Source: Ctena decussata
Lineage: Eukaryota; Mollusca; Bivalvia; Lucinida; Lucinidae
DNA length: 64,000 bases
Assembly: GCA_963989385.1 (NCBI GenBank)
Contig: OZ022514.1
Coordinates: forward strand, 26,267,222 to 26,331,221
Direction of reading: 5' to 3'
In this document: positions 47,035-57,596 of the stretch, one piece after another
Layout of the letters: every line of letters starts with the position of its first letter
Numbering within the stretch: position 1 is the stretch's first letter
Notes under the pieces: model-generated
Databases searched by the model: none
What the model saw: only the letters and a program-made list of their open reading frames with translations
What the model was told of the DNA's origin: nothing
Position numbers and translations under genes: made by a program

Positions 47035-49342
47035 TCTATGCTCTCATTTTTATGTTCTCTTCCGGTTTCTGTTAAATGCATTTTAGATAATGAGGCTAAT
47101 AAGTTCAACGATAAGGGTCATCAACTGTACGAGGCCGCACTCCTGACAAGATGTTATACTCAACATGCTCTTCGTCCACTAATCGAATCTGAGATCAACC
47201 ATAAAAGACATTTTCTCAAAATTCCTTTTATAAATAAAGGAATTGATTTTATTGACCTACAAAGAATTTTTAAGGATCGGTCTGTAACGGTCGATCCCGG
47301 ATTATTTCGTGAATAAGGAGCCACCTATCATATGTTATAAATATAACAAACCAATTAGAAACACTATATTTAACTTTAATGAACTGGTCTCAGATCTTGA
47401 TGTTCACACAAATACACCCGATACATGAGATTGTATAGACTCCAAATTTATCTATCCTGCCGCTGGCCATGTCATTACAGGGAATCTTAATATTATTTCA
47501 GATTCAAGAATTCGTAACATTATTTCGAAGGCACCAAAATATAGATTTCCTAACCGTATTGATTTCAAAAAATGTAGGGAAGATATAGCCTGTTTTTTAA
47601 CTGGTTTTGGTAATCGATGGTGCAATCGGGAACATGTTGAGTCTGATGCCTTAAAGGAATGGAAGGTGAACATTTTTAATGTAATGGATAAACGTATTAA
47701 ATTCTATTCCCAAAACACAAATCTTTTGCCGCCTAAACCTAAATCAACATTCCGTCACCTGAAGTTGGGTATCCAGCAGTTTCATAGTAAGTACGTTCTG
47801 GTTCCAGCAGACAAGGCTGCAAATAACGTTGTCGTTGTTTGACGGTTACACTATATTAACACATTGAAACAAGAACTTGGCGGCACTAAGGCCTATGAAG
47901 AGACTTCAGAAGACGAAAAGTCTGTTGTCTTTAGGCACTGCAATGATATAGCCCTCAAGTTTTCTGTAAATGTAGAGGAACGACAGGACAAGCTTCCTAC
48001 GATGTACTGGTTACCTAAACTTCATAAACGACCATATAAAGCCAGGTTTATTGCTAATTCTAAAGCTTGTACCGCTACTGAACATTCCAAATTATTAACT
48101 TCTTGCCTTACCGCTATCAAAATTCATCTAATTAGGTACTGTGAAAAAGTTTACGAACGGTAAGGAAAAAATTTGTTTTGGTCAATTAAAAATTCAACCG
48201 AGGTTCTTGATAAACTGAAGTCTAGAGGATATCGCGCGTCTAGTTTGTCTACATACGATTTTTCTACACTCTATACAACTTTGCCCCATAATTTAATAAA
48301 AAAGAAACTAATAAATTTAATTGAGACTACTTTTCAGAGAGAGGGTGCTCTTTATCTTGCTTGCAATGATAAACATGCTTTTTTTTTACTTCCGATGACC
48401 AAAAAAGGTTTAAAATGTGGTCTTGCCAAAATGTTTGTGATGCTTTAGTATATCTTCTAGATAACATTTTCATTAGATTCGGTACTAAGTTACACAGACA
48501 AATTATAGGAATTCCGATGGGTACTAATTGCGCTCCTCTTGTAGCAGATTTGTTTCTATTTTGCTATGAAAGAGACTTTATGATGTCTCTTTCTGATTAT
48601 ACACAAGCTCATGTCATTAAAGCATTCAACTCAACGTCTAGATACTTGGACGACCTTTTAAATATTGACAACCCTTATTTTGAAGAAATGGTTAGTCAAA
48701 TTTATCCTGCTGAACTGCAGTTAAATAAAGCAAATACTTCTGATACCGAGGCCCCATTTTTGGATTTACATTTATCTATTTTAGATGGATTTGTTTCATC
48801 TAAAATTTATGACAAACGCGATGATTTTGCTTTCGACATTGTTAATTTTCCGTTTTTGGATGCTGATGTTCCCCGCACCACTTCTTATGGTGTTTACATT
48901 TCTCAGCTTATTCGCTTCGCTAGGGTGTCTAGTCATCTGGCTGACTTCAATGCTCGTAATAAAAGTTTGACTGCCAAGCTTTTACAGCAGGGGTATCGGT
49001 ACCATAAACTTCGGAAAGCTTTTTCTAAATTTTATCGTAGACACTTTGAATTGGTTTTCTAAATATAATATAGGGTTAAGGTCACTTTTGCAACAAGGCC
49101 TATCGGAACCTGAATTTTATGGTGACTTAGTATATAAATTACGCAAAATCGTAGGGAAAACAGAATTTCCCGATCAATTTAAGAAAATTATCATACGATG
49201 TAAACGCATAGGCTATAACATAGATATAATGCGACAGTCTGCATGCTTAGTGGTTAACCCAATCACGGTTGACAACTTTGCTGTCCTCTTTAATTGCACG
49301 CCGGTGGGTCGGGGTTCAGACTCTATGATAGCCCCTACATAA
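47035..49342 (+). pseudogene. Decayed Penelope-like reverse transcriptase
   Basis: Collinear reading-frame pieces give a single-RT retroelement protein: PKLHK-type motif near 48010, DFSTLYTTLP near 48257, GIPMGTNCAP from 48508, the catalytic YLDD at 48642-48653, then FLDLHLSI and YDKRDDFAFDIVNFPF blocks. In-frame stops occur at 47426 (TGA), 47840 (TGA) and 48161 (TAA). Frame changes occur near 47315, between 48400 and 48445, and near 49055. The motif set and FLDLH following YLDD suggest the Penelope-like group, perhaps its Naiad branch, but I see no GIY-YIG endonuclease. It is non-functional. It lies in intron 2 of the minus-strand gene, antisense. Confidence 0.7.
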
Positions 49343-50520
49343 AGCTATATATTAGTTGTTGGGGCCGGTTTGTCTGTTTCTTGGCCCACCGGGGTTCAAC
49401 TGGTGGTCTTCTTTTGCTCCAGTACTCCAGTGGTGTTGCTGACGCCCCAGGGATCTCCGGGTGTCTCAACACGTTTTGGCTGTCGAGTCCTCATCCTTGC
49501 TTCATCACGGTCTTTTCTTGATCTTAATTGTTCACCGTGATGACTCTCTGATGAGTTAGGGGACCTCCATACGAACCGAACTACCAACTAATTGTGTGCA
49601 CCGCAGCAGAGGGTGAGGGTGAAGGTTTGGGCCCAGTAAAACCGGTTTAACCCCCCCCACCCCCCAGTAGTTATTACTGACCGTCCCAAGGCGGTACTTT
49701 TGTTGCGGTTGCATTTGTTTTATCTTCGATGCTGTTTAATTTGTTGTGTTCTCAGTTTAATCCTTCTATCATAAAAATAGAAAATAGGTAAAAATAATTG
49801 TTAAATGTTTTTCATATAATTTGCTTAGTCCGTTGTAACCCGTCTATTGGTCTAAATTATTTAGTTCAATAAAGATAGCTGAGTTGCCATTTATTTGGGA
49901 AAGAGCTGCTGACTCGGCTTGTTTGTTGGGATGTCTTTGTCAATCTTTCCCTTTGATGTTGGGAATAGGGTTTGGGATCTGATTCAGTCAGTTCCTGAAG
50001 TGTAGTTACTCTTTAAATTTATAGACACCCCTCCTTTATAAGATAAATATGCAAACTCAGCAAAAATGTAGTCAGACAATGCACAAGTATAAATTTGATA
50101 TAAAACATTTCCTTGACACCCCAACAACAGTTTCAGAGAGTTTTGATTTGCCTGGACATACTATTCAGGATATCTCCTTCATGTCTATTGACAAAGTGTC
50201 TGGCAATTGTAAAAGCCTACTGAAGAAATCTTCCTGTATGCAACGTCTTGGTACAGTGACTTATTTCGGCTTCCATTCTAACAGTATGTTACGTGTATTA
50301 GTTTTTGTAAAGTTTTTACCGACTTTTTTTTATTGTACTTCAACTGCATTTCTTTGTAAGTAATTTGTATCCCATAGAGGGCCTTTATTCATACTTTTTA
50401 CGTCTACTGATGTATTTTTACTGGACGCCATCGTCATTGACGTCGTGTGACGTTTACGTCATTGCCTGTAAAGATGTTTCTTAGACTTGAAAAGGCCATT
50501 GGTTGCCGAAACGTAGTGAT
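49343..50520. other. 3' flank of the Penelope-like element
   Basis: 49343-49650 is GC-richer and probably the element's 3' untranslated region. Beyond this, to 50520, the sequence is AT-rich with no recognisable gene. Confidence 0.35.
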
Positions 50521-50531
50521 AAAAATATTAA

Positions 50532-50650
50532 AATCTTAAAGAGTTCCTTAAAGAGCAGAGAACACATTCATCAAAAGGAACATATGCCAGACAACGTAGT
50601 TTCGGCAAATAAAGCCTCATCAGTTACCCTGACAATATCTGGTGACAAAA
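50532..50650 (-). repeat. Decayed hammerhead-family copy
   Basis: The minus strand reads CTGATGA, GGC...GCC and GAA correctly, but stem I (GGGTAA against TGGCAT) no longer pairs well. It is in the sense orientation of intron 2. Confidence 0.55.
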
Positions 50651-50995
50651 CCAGAGAAAAACAAACTGATATTTCTTAATTTCAACTAGGAAGTCGATTC
50701 AAAGACTGATTAGTATCAAAAGGGGTCCAAATAATATAAAAGACGATGCTTTAGAATAAGAGTTTAAACCAACCTAAAATTTCAGATGTCTCAGAAAATA
50801 TATTATCTGATCTCAAAGGACGAAACTAAAATGTAAATCTCCTATGACATTTGGGGTTGTTCTCTGGTATTTTTCTATGATGGAACGATGTTAAGCTTCG
50901 TTTTTCTGCTTTACTTGTCGGATTAGTTTTGTTGTGCGAACACAGTCAGGTTCTTCCAAAGAATAACTGCATAATAGTGATATCTAAGCTTAAGA

Positions 50996-50997
<2 letters not shown>

Positions 50998-51033
<36 letters not shown>

Positions 51034-51089
51034 GTTCTAACGAAGAATAACTGTAGCATAGTGATATCAAAGCTTAAGAATGTTGTATT

Positions 51090-51122
<33 letters not shown>

Positions 51123-51186
51123 CTTACTTCTCTCTGTACAATATTGTCGACAAGTAATCGGAGAGAGCGTTGTATCAAAGACTTTC

Positions 51187-51234
<48 letters not shown>
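50998..51234. repeat. (AGAT)n arrays with duplicated fragments
   Basis: Three (AGAT)n tracts (about 50998-51032, 51090-51122, 51187-51234). They separate two copies of a 45-bp intronic fragment (GATATC..AAGCTTAAGAAT) and one partial copy of exon 2. Confidence 0.85.
51121..51190 (-). pseudogene. Duplicated 3' part of WSC exon 2
   Basis: The minus strand encodes the C-terminal portion of exon 2 (KVFDTT, then the C-x3-C pair, then the GTAAGA donor) with several substitutions. The 5' part is replaced by (AGAT)n, so there is no acceptor. It lies about 1.5 kb from the intact exon and is not expected to be spliced in. Confidence 0.65.
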
Positions 51235-51235
<1 letters not shown>

Positions 51236-52643
51236 CAAGGGTTGATCCAGAAGTAATGTCAATGTGTCCATTACGCACCTACTCATAGTAGCATTATCAT
51301 AAAAATTATATCAAGCTACACTAGAATTCAATTAAGAATTTAAATTTGATTTTTCAGCGTTCATCGTGTACTGAAGCCAGTAGGCGGAGCTAAAATTTCA
51401 TGAAGCGCAAAGCGCTTCTTGTAGAATCAAATTTTTATTCTTATATTTACACTTTATTTTTTTACCCTTCCTGTGCTGTTTTCGTGGTAATCTAATGTAG
51501 AATATGCAAAACATGCGTTGAAGAAAAGACAGAAACGACGTATTTAGCCATTACGTTAAACAGCCGTTGCCATAACGTGGCATCAATCGAACGATATGTG
51601 GACCAATCAAGACGTTTCTTTACCTTAGAAGTCACATGATCAACTGTCGTTCATTTATTTATGAAGGCAGTTGCTCTAAACGGTTTATCTATGGGAAGTC
51701 AGTGGCAAGTGTAAATATTTCAAGTTAACAGAATAAATATAAAGTTGGAATCTTTTTCCGTTCCTATTATATAGACGTTCAAAGTACGCCATCCACGCCA
51801 TCACGCCACATGTTAAAAGAACCTTTATTACATGAACATTTTTTTCAAAGGCAATTATAAATCGAAATTAAACTAATGCACCAAATCAGATAAAAATTTG
51901 ATACTACGACGAAATGCATGTATATTTTTGCTGCCCACCGTTGAAACTTTGATAGCGTCATTGCAGTTTGAAGTGCGCTAGTTAGTGCGAATGTTTGTTC
52001 CTGCAGAGTAGAATACTGTTGATTACTGGCAACGCGTCAGCGCATATTTATGCGGGTTTGTTGCAAATTAACAATATCACCATTAGAAACTCAAGAGTGC
52101 TTTAACTAAACATGCGGTGATATAAGAGTGATTATAAAGTTTGTGTAAAGGTACTATTAGCGCTATAGTGATGCAGATGGTTTGCTAGAGGATCGTCTGA
52201 AAACCGAAAGACCTTTATGCGCAGTGTCAGACAATAATGCACTCTAGTTTAGACCCCATATATTAAGTTCGAGGTTTTGCAGTTCGAATATTGTGTAAAC
52301 TATTGAACCTGAGCTGCGAGGCTGCTAAAGTAATATTGCAAGGTGAGATAAACATGAGTGAACAGACATTAGTGTTAAGCTAGAACAGCGAAGATGCTAC
52401 TTTTGGCATGACACAATATCGAAACTTCGTCTGGAACGTCAACAAAGTCATTGAAGTGCAGTGCGTGTCGTTACCATGCCTTCCGTCTATCTCGATATCT
52501 CAACAACTGAACACTATATTTTCATGACATTTTCAGACCATAATACAAGTAGATTAAGGTAATTGGATATGAAATTGTGTTGCTTTCTTTTCATTCTACA
52601 CGAGTTTATAGCAGCAGTGGCATTACTTCTGGATCAACCCTCG
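51236..52643. mobile_element. Mariner-like element without transposase
   Basis: 1,408 bp with about 25-bp terminal inverted repeats (GGGTTGATCCAGAAGTAATG core) and TA on both sides, inserted exactly within an (AGAT)n tract. The length suits a mariner, but no transposase frame is visible. Confidence 0.65.

Positions 52644-52646
<3 letters not shown>

Positions 52647-52691
<45 letters not shown>
52647..52691. repeat. (AGAT)n microsatellite beside exon 2
   Basis: About eleven AGAT repeats directly downstream (in the sense of the gene) of the exon 2 donor. Confidence 0.9.
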
Positions 52692-52692
<1 letters not shown>

Positions 52693-52697
52693 CTTAC

Positions 52698-52820
52698 TTC
52701 TCTCTGTACAATATTGTAGACAAATATCCGGAGAATTGGTTGTATCAAAGACTTTTAGAGCTTCATTTAGATCACTTCCGGCAGGATCGTCCTTATAGCA
52801 ACCAAGGTAGTTCTGACAGC
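52698..52820 (-). CDS. Exon 2: N-terminal half of WSC domain
   Basis: The acceptor TTGACAG precedes 52820 and the donor GTAAGA starts at 52697. The 123-nt exon is phase 1 on both sides. It encodes residues 17-57: a Cys, then the WSC hallmark YLGCY, an acidic loop, and a segment with the remaining two cysteines of this half (C50 and C54, spaced C-x3-C) in the context TNSPDICLQYC. The order G-C-Y ... C-x3-C is the first half of the WSC pattern. (AGAT)n starts directly after the donor, and a partial copy of this exon lies at 51121-51190. Confidence 0.72.
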
Positions 52821-53711
52821 CTGTCAACAGAAACAAAAATAGCATAGGTTCACTTGATTAACGCTGCATTTATTTGGTTGCAAGACGGGTTTGTTCTTTC
52901 CAAAATCGCAAAGATCTATTTCCGTCTTATTAGACGAATCTATACTGAACAAAACTATTACCGAGAAAGTGAGGGTAGAAACCTGGGCGGCGACATGTAA
53001 AATATTTACAAAGAATTATGTATCCATTGTGGTTGAAAAGACAAGTGTCGCCTCCATTGGTGAGAGAAATATTATAATTCGAAACAGAAGTTAATAGAGT
53101 TTTATTTCACAACTTTGGCTTAACATAGCGTACAAAGAGTGTAAATGTAGAAACTTGAAAAAAAATAATGATAAAAATACAATAATTAAAATACGGATTA
53201 TTTCGGATTGGACGGATATCTGATTATTTAAATCACGGAAGACTACTAGTTCATGTCTGTCCTACCCGGCGTTATCTAAATTTTTCTTATTTAATAAACT
53301 TGACCGTAAACTAAAGTTGCGCATTTGCAGAAGAAAATTTACTTGTACACAATAAATATTAGTTCTGTGTGCACAGAAAACACTTGAAATGCTTATGTCA
53401 ATTGCAAACACAAACTAAAATTAAAGTTTAAAGATTCAAAACTTTCAAATTATATCCCTTTGAATTAAACATATATAGAATTTTGAGATGACATAGTTTC
53501 CATACGTGTTAGTCTATTCATTCTATCTAAACCATATACCTAATACTATCAGGTAACGAAATACTTCAGATTTGAAATTTTTAATCTTCTTCTCAGGCTA
53601 ACTCTTTTAGCGCCAAAAAAAAGCAGGCGACAACGACAACATTTACGTCTTCAAAATTCCAAAAAATATTTTGTTCAAGCCATATCATATTGAGATTTCA
53701 ATGACTAGAGC

Positions 53712-53778
53712 GCAAACAGTCTAGATATAACTGAGGCGGCTTATCATGAGCCGCCTCACTTGGATCTATGCTGTTTGC
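53712..53778. repeat. 67-bp palindrome
   Basis: GCAAACAG...CTGTTTGC ends with an inner GAGGCGGCTTATCATGAGCC turn. A structural relative is at 55762-55828. Confidence 0.7.
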
Positions 53779-53811
53779 AAATTTAGCTGTTTCGTGTCTG
53801 GCACTTAAATA

Positions 53812-54150
53812 GAGGATCTTACATGAGTGCTCATGTTTTATTGAATTTATTAAACGAGTTGGGGAAAAATATAAGATGCAAGGCTTTGCCGAGCATCTTA
53901 TCGGTTTTCCCCAACGAGTTTAATAAAGTCAAGAATGCAAGATTCTATTCATCATATGACACTTAAATCGCATTTTATCAGCAAAATTTGCATTAAAACG
54001 GCACGATTTCGCCATTAGAAAACGCGACGTTTTATGGACGTAAAGGTATAACGTTACGACGTAATTTGCATATTTAATCCACTAGTGGATTATCGTTTTT
54101 AATGAATGGCTTTTTTAAACTCTCAGATGCGACGTCATATGATAAAGTGA
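53812..54150 (+). mobile_element. Hairpin-bearing repeat, copy 2
   Basis: Begins GGATCTTACATGAGTGCTCA. The ACGAGTTGGGG/CCCCAACGAG hairpin is at about 53860-53925. CCACTAGTGGAT is near 54080. Confidence 0.75.
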
Positions 54151-54439
54151 TGTAACAGTGCGGAATTATTCCGGCGAAATTTTTATTTCATTCTTTTGGA
54201 TTTCTTTGGCTTGCTGCAGGGTCTCGCCCGGGTGGGTCGTTTTATTGGGGAGGCCTGTGCGTCTATAGAATTATAATGTGACGAAAACAGAACAGTAAGA
54301 GATCAAATGTATTTTTTTTCAAACTGGAAACCCGTTTTGGGGGCATATGCAAACATTGCAGACCCCGTTCAGACACTTCTGAAGCGGTCTAATCAGGGTC
54401 TACACTGTTTGTTTACAGGAATCTCTATTCCAAATACAA

Positions 54440-54870
54440 TAAAATGTAAACAGCCGAAACTTCGAAGTAAGGCCCATGTTCCTTCCTTCGAATCTGTTCG
54501 CTGCTCTCGAAGGAACTCATTAAGACTTTAATTTGACTTTACTGCGGCTGGTGTTGTGCCGTGTGACGGCCGTAAAACGTCTCCCCGTACATCATCCATA
54601 GTGTCGGTTATATTTGAGATCGGAGGATATACTCTGAAAAATCAGAAATTTTTTATTGATCTAGACATTTTTTCTAAATCATTGCTTTTTAATCATTTGG
54701 ACGTCTTTCAGCACCTATCAGTCTTTCAACCGACTGCCTTTTTAAAATAAAGAAATTACAGTATGCTTTTCTCTGGCTTTCATCGCCAGACTTGTCAGTG
54801 TCACTGATGAGGCTTGAATAGCCGAAACTTCGAAGTAAGACCAATGTTCCTTCTATGAAATTGCATTTTT
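54440..54870 (+). repeat. Diverged hammerhead-family unit
   Basis: One whole diverged unit of about 383 bp between GCCGAAAC marks at 54443 and 54826, alignable with the 61-62 kb array. The hammerhead core CTGATGA at 54804-54810, stem II and stem III (ACTTCGAAGT) are intact. The stem I closing pair is lost (A opposite A). Activity is doubtful. It lies in intron 1 of the minus-strand gene, antisense. Confidence 0.65.
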
Positions 54871-55024
54871 CATAACGTCTATGTATGCTTTCTGTGACAT
54901 TGTTTGTATTGTATTTCAGGCGTTCAGTCATCTACCCTTATCTCATGAAAGGCATCATTCTTGTACATTACATGTCTTAGTATTAAATATTATTTTATAA
55001 TACACTTTCGTGCTTGGCCTTGGT

Positions 55025-55190
55025 AATTTGAACCCTCGGGTCAGCTGTTGAATAAACTTCAGCCATAGACCCTGCGATATCAGGGTCACTAATGAGGCTT
55101 AATTAGCCGAAACGTAGAAGTACGGCCCATGTTCATTTGTTCGAAATGTGTTCTCTGCTCTCGAAGGAATTCTTTAAGATTTTGTTTTGC
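55025..55190 (+). repeat. Decayed hammerhead-family fragment
   Basis: The core reads CTAATGA near 55094, so the invariant G is mutated to A, and stem III is imperfect. It is predicted inactive. It ends about 20 bp before exon 1 of the minus-strand gene. Confidence 0.6.
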
Positions 55191-55209
55191 AAAATAATGC
55201 AGTACTTAC

Positions 55210-55258
55210 TCCGCTGAACCAGAGTAGCCAATATCACCACCAGCAGTTTTATTTCCAT
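55210..55258 (-). CDS. Exon 1: signal peptide
   Basis: The ATG at 55258-55256 opens a 16-codon segment with a basic Lys at residue 4 followed by a hydrophobic run (LLVVILATLV), a typical short secretory signal. The exon ends in phase 1 at a strong GTAAGT donor (55209-55204). The single carried-over base completes a Ser codon with the first two bases of exon 2. A TATA box sits about 55 bp upstream of the ATG. A TTTACAG directly before the ATG could alternatively be a splice acceptor after a non-coding exon. I prefer it as the first exon because of the TATA box. Confidence 0.6.
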
Positions 55259-55310
55259 CACTGTAAATTGCGTTTTTCGGTACAACCTGCTCTTGAAGTC
55301 CCAAAGGATC

Positions 55311-55317
55311 ATTTATA
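55311..55317 (-). promoter_or_regulatory. TATA box of the WSC/CS-alpha-beta gene
   Basis: TATAAAT on the minus strand, about 55 nt upstream of the ATG of exon 1. A start site 25-30 bp downstream would leave a 5' leader of roughly 25-30 nt. The assignment rests on position and motif only. Confidence 0.45.
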
Positions 55318-55712
55318 ATACGAAGGATGTTCAAAAAGTTATGGGTAGTACCATGTTCTGAAATCTTTTCAGTGGATTTGAGTTATTGATTCTAAAATCT
55401 ATACTCCAGAGCCGCACTCACCATTTTTCTGGAATGAGTTTTCAATATCAATCTGTTGACATTCAACCTTTTTCACTGTAACCCAAGTGAGTACACTGTA
55501 AAGCTCTTTGCTCGACCATAATTTTTGCAGAGTCAAACATTTTGTTATGACTTTTTATTTGCGCTTAATTCCATTTCAGAATCTAAGTAAACATTTGATT
55601 GTTAAGAAGTGTCTATTTTGAGAGTTTCTGCAGATAGCGCACAATCGGAGTCGTATTCTGTTTATGCTCAGGAGTGAAAAGCTCAACACTTTTTTGTGAC
55701 GAAAATCATATA

Positions 55713-55925
55713 GGGTCAAGTCGGGTAACTTCGGACAGCGGGTAAATTTGGACAAACCATTGCAAACGGCGAAAATCCTGATGAGACAGCTCATAATTAG
55801 CCGTCTCATCAGGTTTTTGACTGTTTGCCAAGTTAATTTTGTTTTAATTCTAAACAACTGACATATAGAGGAAACAATGCCACTGTCCAAATTTACCTGC
55901 TGTCCAAATTTACCCGACTTCACCC
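55713..55925. mobile_element. MITE with nested palindrome
   Basis: Terminal inverted repeat with AAGTCGGGTAA and GGGTAAATTTGGACA words on both sides. A 67-bp GCAAAC/GTTTGC palindrome (55762-55828) sits in the middle. It lies upstream of exon 1 of the minus-strand gene. Confidence 0.7.
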
Positions 55926-56183
55926 AAGGATGTAAAAGTTAATTTTGTGTGTTTACATCACTTGACTTTGCCAACAATGTTTCCAACAAACACGAACGTA
56001 AGACACGAGTCTCTGAATTTCAAAGCTTCAAAATTTAAAGATTTACGGTGGAGCCATAAGATGTCAGTCTGTATTTCAGTTCATCAAACCATAGACAAAT
56101 CATCATGTTTGCATGTACTACAACAAGGACAATTCATCTCTTGTGGTATATGAGGAAGGACATGTCAAAGTAATGCAAGACAA

Positions 56184-56217
<34 letters not shown>

Positions 56218-57596
56218 CATTTTGTTTTTCAAAGGCCAATCATCTTGTGTTTCAGGCACTTAATAAAAGAAACATATCGCCAGAATTTTTAAAGCTTCCT
56301 CAGAAAGCTAGTAACTGATAGTTAATTACGTTTATGTTTTGCACGAGTATGCACAGATTCATTAGAAGTACATTTGGTTCAGAACTTTTTGAACGGCCCA
56401 CATATCTTTGGGCTGTTGTGAAACAAGGCGTAAATGGCAAACATTACGTAACAAAAGTAAAAATGGCCTCCCTTATCATGATCGTAGAAATATTTTATTT
56501 CTTTAAAAATGAAAACCCTGTAAAGTATATACTGACTATTATGCAGCATTAGCAACGACAGGAGATAAAACCAACAAAGTGGTAGTGCACTTAGCACAGA
56601 CTCGGATCAGCCTAGGCATCTTCTCAGTGCAATCAGACTCTTTGCTAAGCGCTTAAAATGACGCGTAAACTCTGATCAGACTGGGCGGATGCCCAGGCTG
56701 ATCTTAGTCTTCGCTTGGCGAACATGCAACTTTATTGGTTTTCTCGTGGCTTAATAATTATTGTAAAAAAGGGGTAAAGCATCAGCAATACCCCAGGTGC
56801 TATGGATTATGTTTCCTTTAATTGTGCATGTTGTGGTAAATGCAGTCAGCGTTATCAGTGCGTATGATGCACTGTCTGTACTATGATATTAAAAGACAAT
56901 CGGATATGCATGTGCAAATGTATTTGCAGCGTCTGCAGTTAAGGATTTCACTAGATATACCGTAGTATTCTGAAAAGCGGACAAAATCCCAGCGCACCAG
57001 CGATCGGACGGTTCAGCTTAAGGTCGTGCTGCTTAAGGCGCGTCGGGATACCACCATGTTTTCCTACCAATTTTACAAAGGGGTGAGCGGGGGGGGGGGG
57101 GGGGGTTGAAAGAAAATGGCAGAACATCTTTCCCTGGAAGTGTAGTCATTTGTCCTCAAAGAACATTTTTAAAACAATCCCTGTTATGACAGGATAAACT
57201 TAGGCCATAAGCAGACCCTATTACGGTCAAGTACAGATCCCATTAGGGAAGGGCCATGACGACGAAGGCAGCAAACGGGATGTCACATAAAGTTGTTCCC
57301 TTTGTAAAAATGGCTGAAAAAGAATCATTATCATGGTGCAACGATTTTAGATGGACTGCACCTATGCGCAGGCAAACCTCAAGCTTCTATTGTCGAATAT
57401 ATGGGGAAGCCCTGGATGAACTTCTACATTTACAACTTTTTACTTCCCACTTCCTCACATCTTGCTTCAAGAATCATGACTTCATACTCTCAGTTCCGAA
57501 TTCTTAGTACCGACTTAAAACTTCTCACTATTGTACAGGGTTATCTTTGCTATTTAGAAAAAAAGGCGTTTCCAATCCGAATCTCGTATATATTGA
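55926..57596. other. No gene; homopolymers and a MITE
   Basis: 56187-56218 is a T run of about 30. 56571-56745 is a MITE with AACCAACAAAGTGG-type inverted ends. 57090-57108 is a G run. Short frames here have no recognisable domain. Confidence 0.45.

Larger units (their letters stand above)
17062..55258 (-). other. Five-exon gene: secreted WSC plus two CS-alpha-beta modules
   Basis: Gene model assembled by eye. Exons on the minus strand: 55258-55210, 52820-52698, 41394-41227, 19268-19145 and 17176-17062. All four introns start GT and end AG (donors GTAAGT, GTAAGA, GTATGT, GTAAGT). Phases match at every junction (1,1,1,2), and the summed length of 579 nt is exactly 193 codons. The predicted 192-residue product has a signal peptide (1-16), a WSC domain (about 21-113, eight cysteines) and two six-cysteine CS-alpha-beta modules (124-152 and 161-189). 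WSC domains bind carbohydrate in known proteins, and CS-alpha-beta peptides are typically antimicrobial, so a secreted glycan-targeted immune effector is a reasonable inference. The link between exons 3 and 4 spans 22 kb and rests on phase only. An unseen exon, or two separate genes, is possible. Confidence 0.6.

Noticed and set aside
49548..49575. CTGATGAG downstream of the Penelope-like RT, where such elements often carry a hammerhead
   Set aside because: Stem II does not pair well (GTTAGGGG against CTCCATAC) and the last core base reads GAAC instead of GAAA.
50946..51278. Minus-strand frame of repeated Tyr-Leu-Ser-Ile
   Set aside because: Translation of (AGAT)n. Only the short exon 2 copy within it has meaning.
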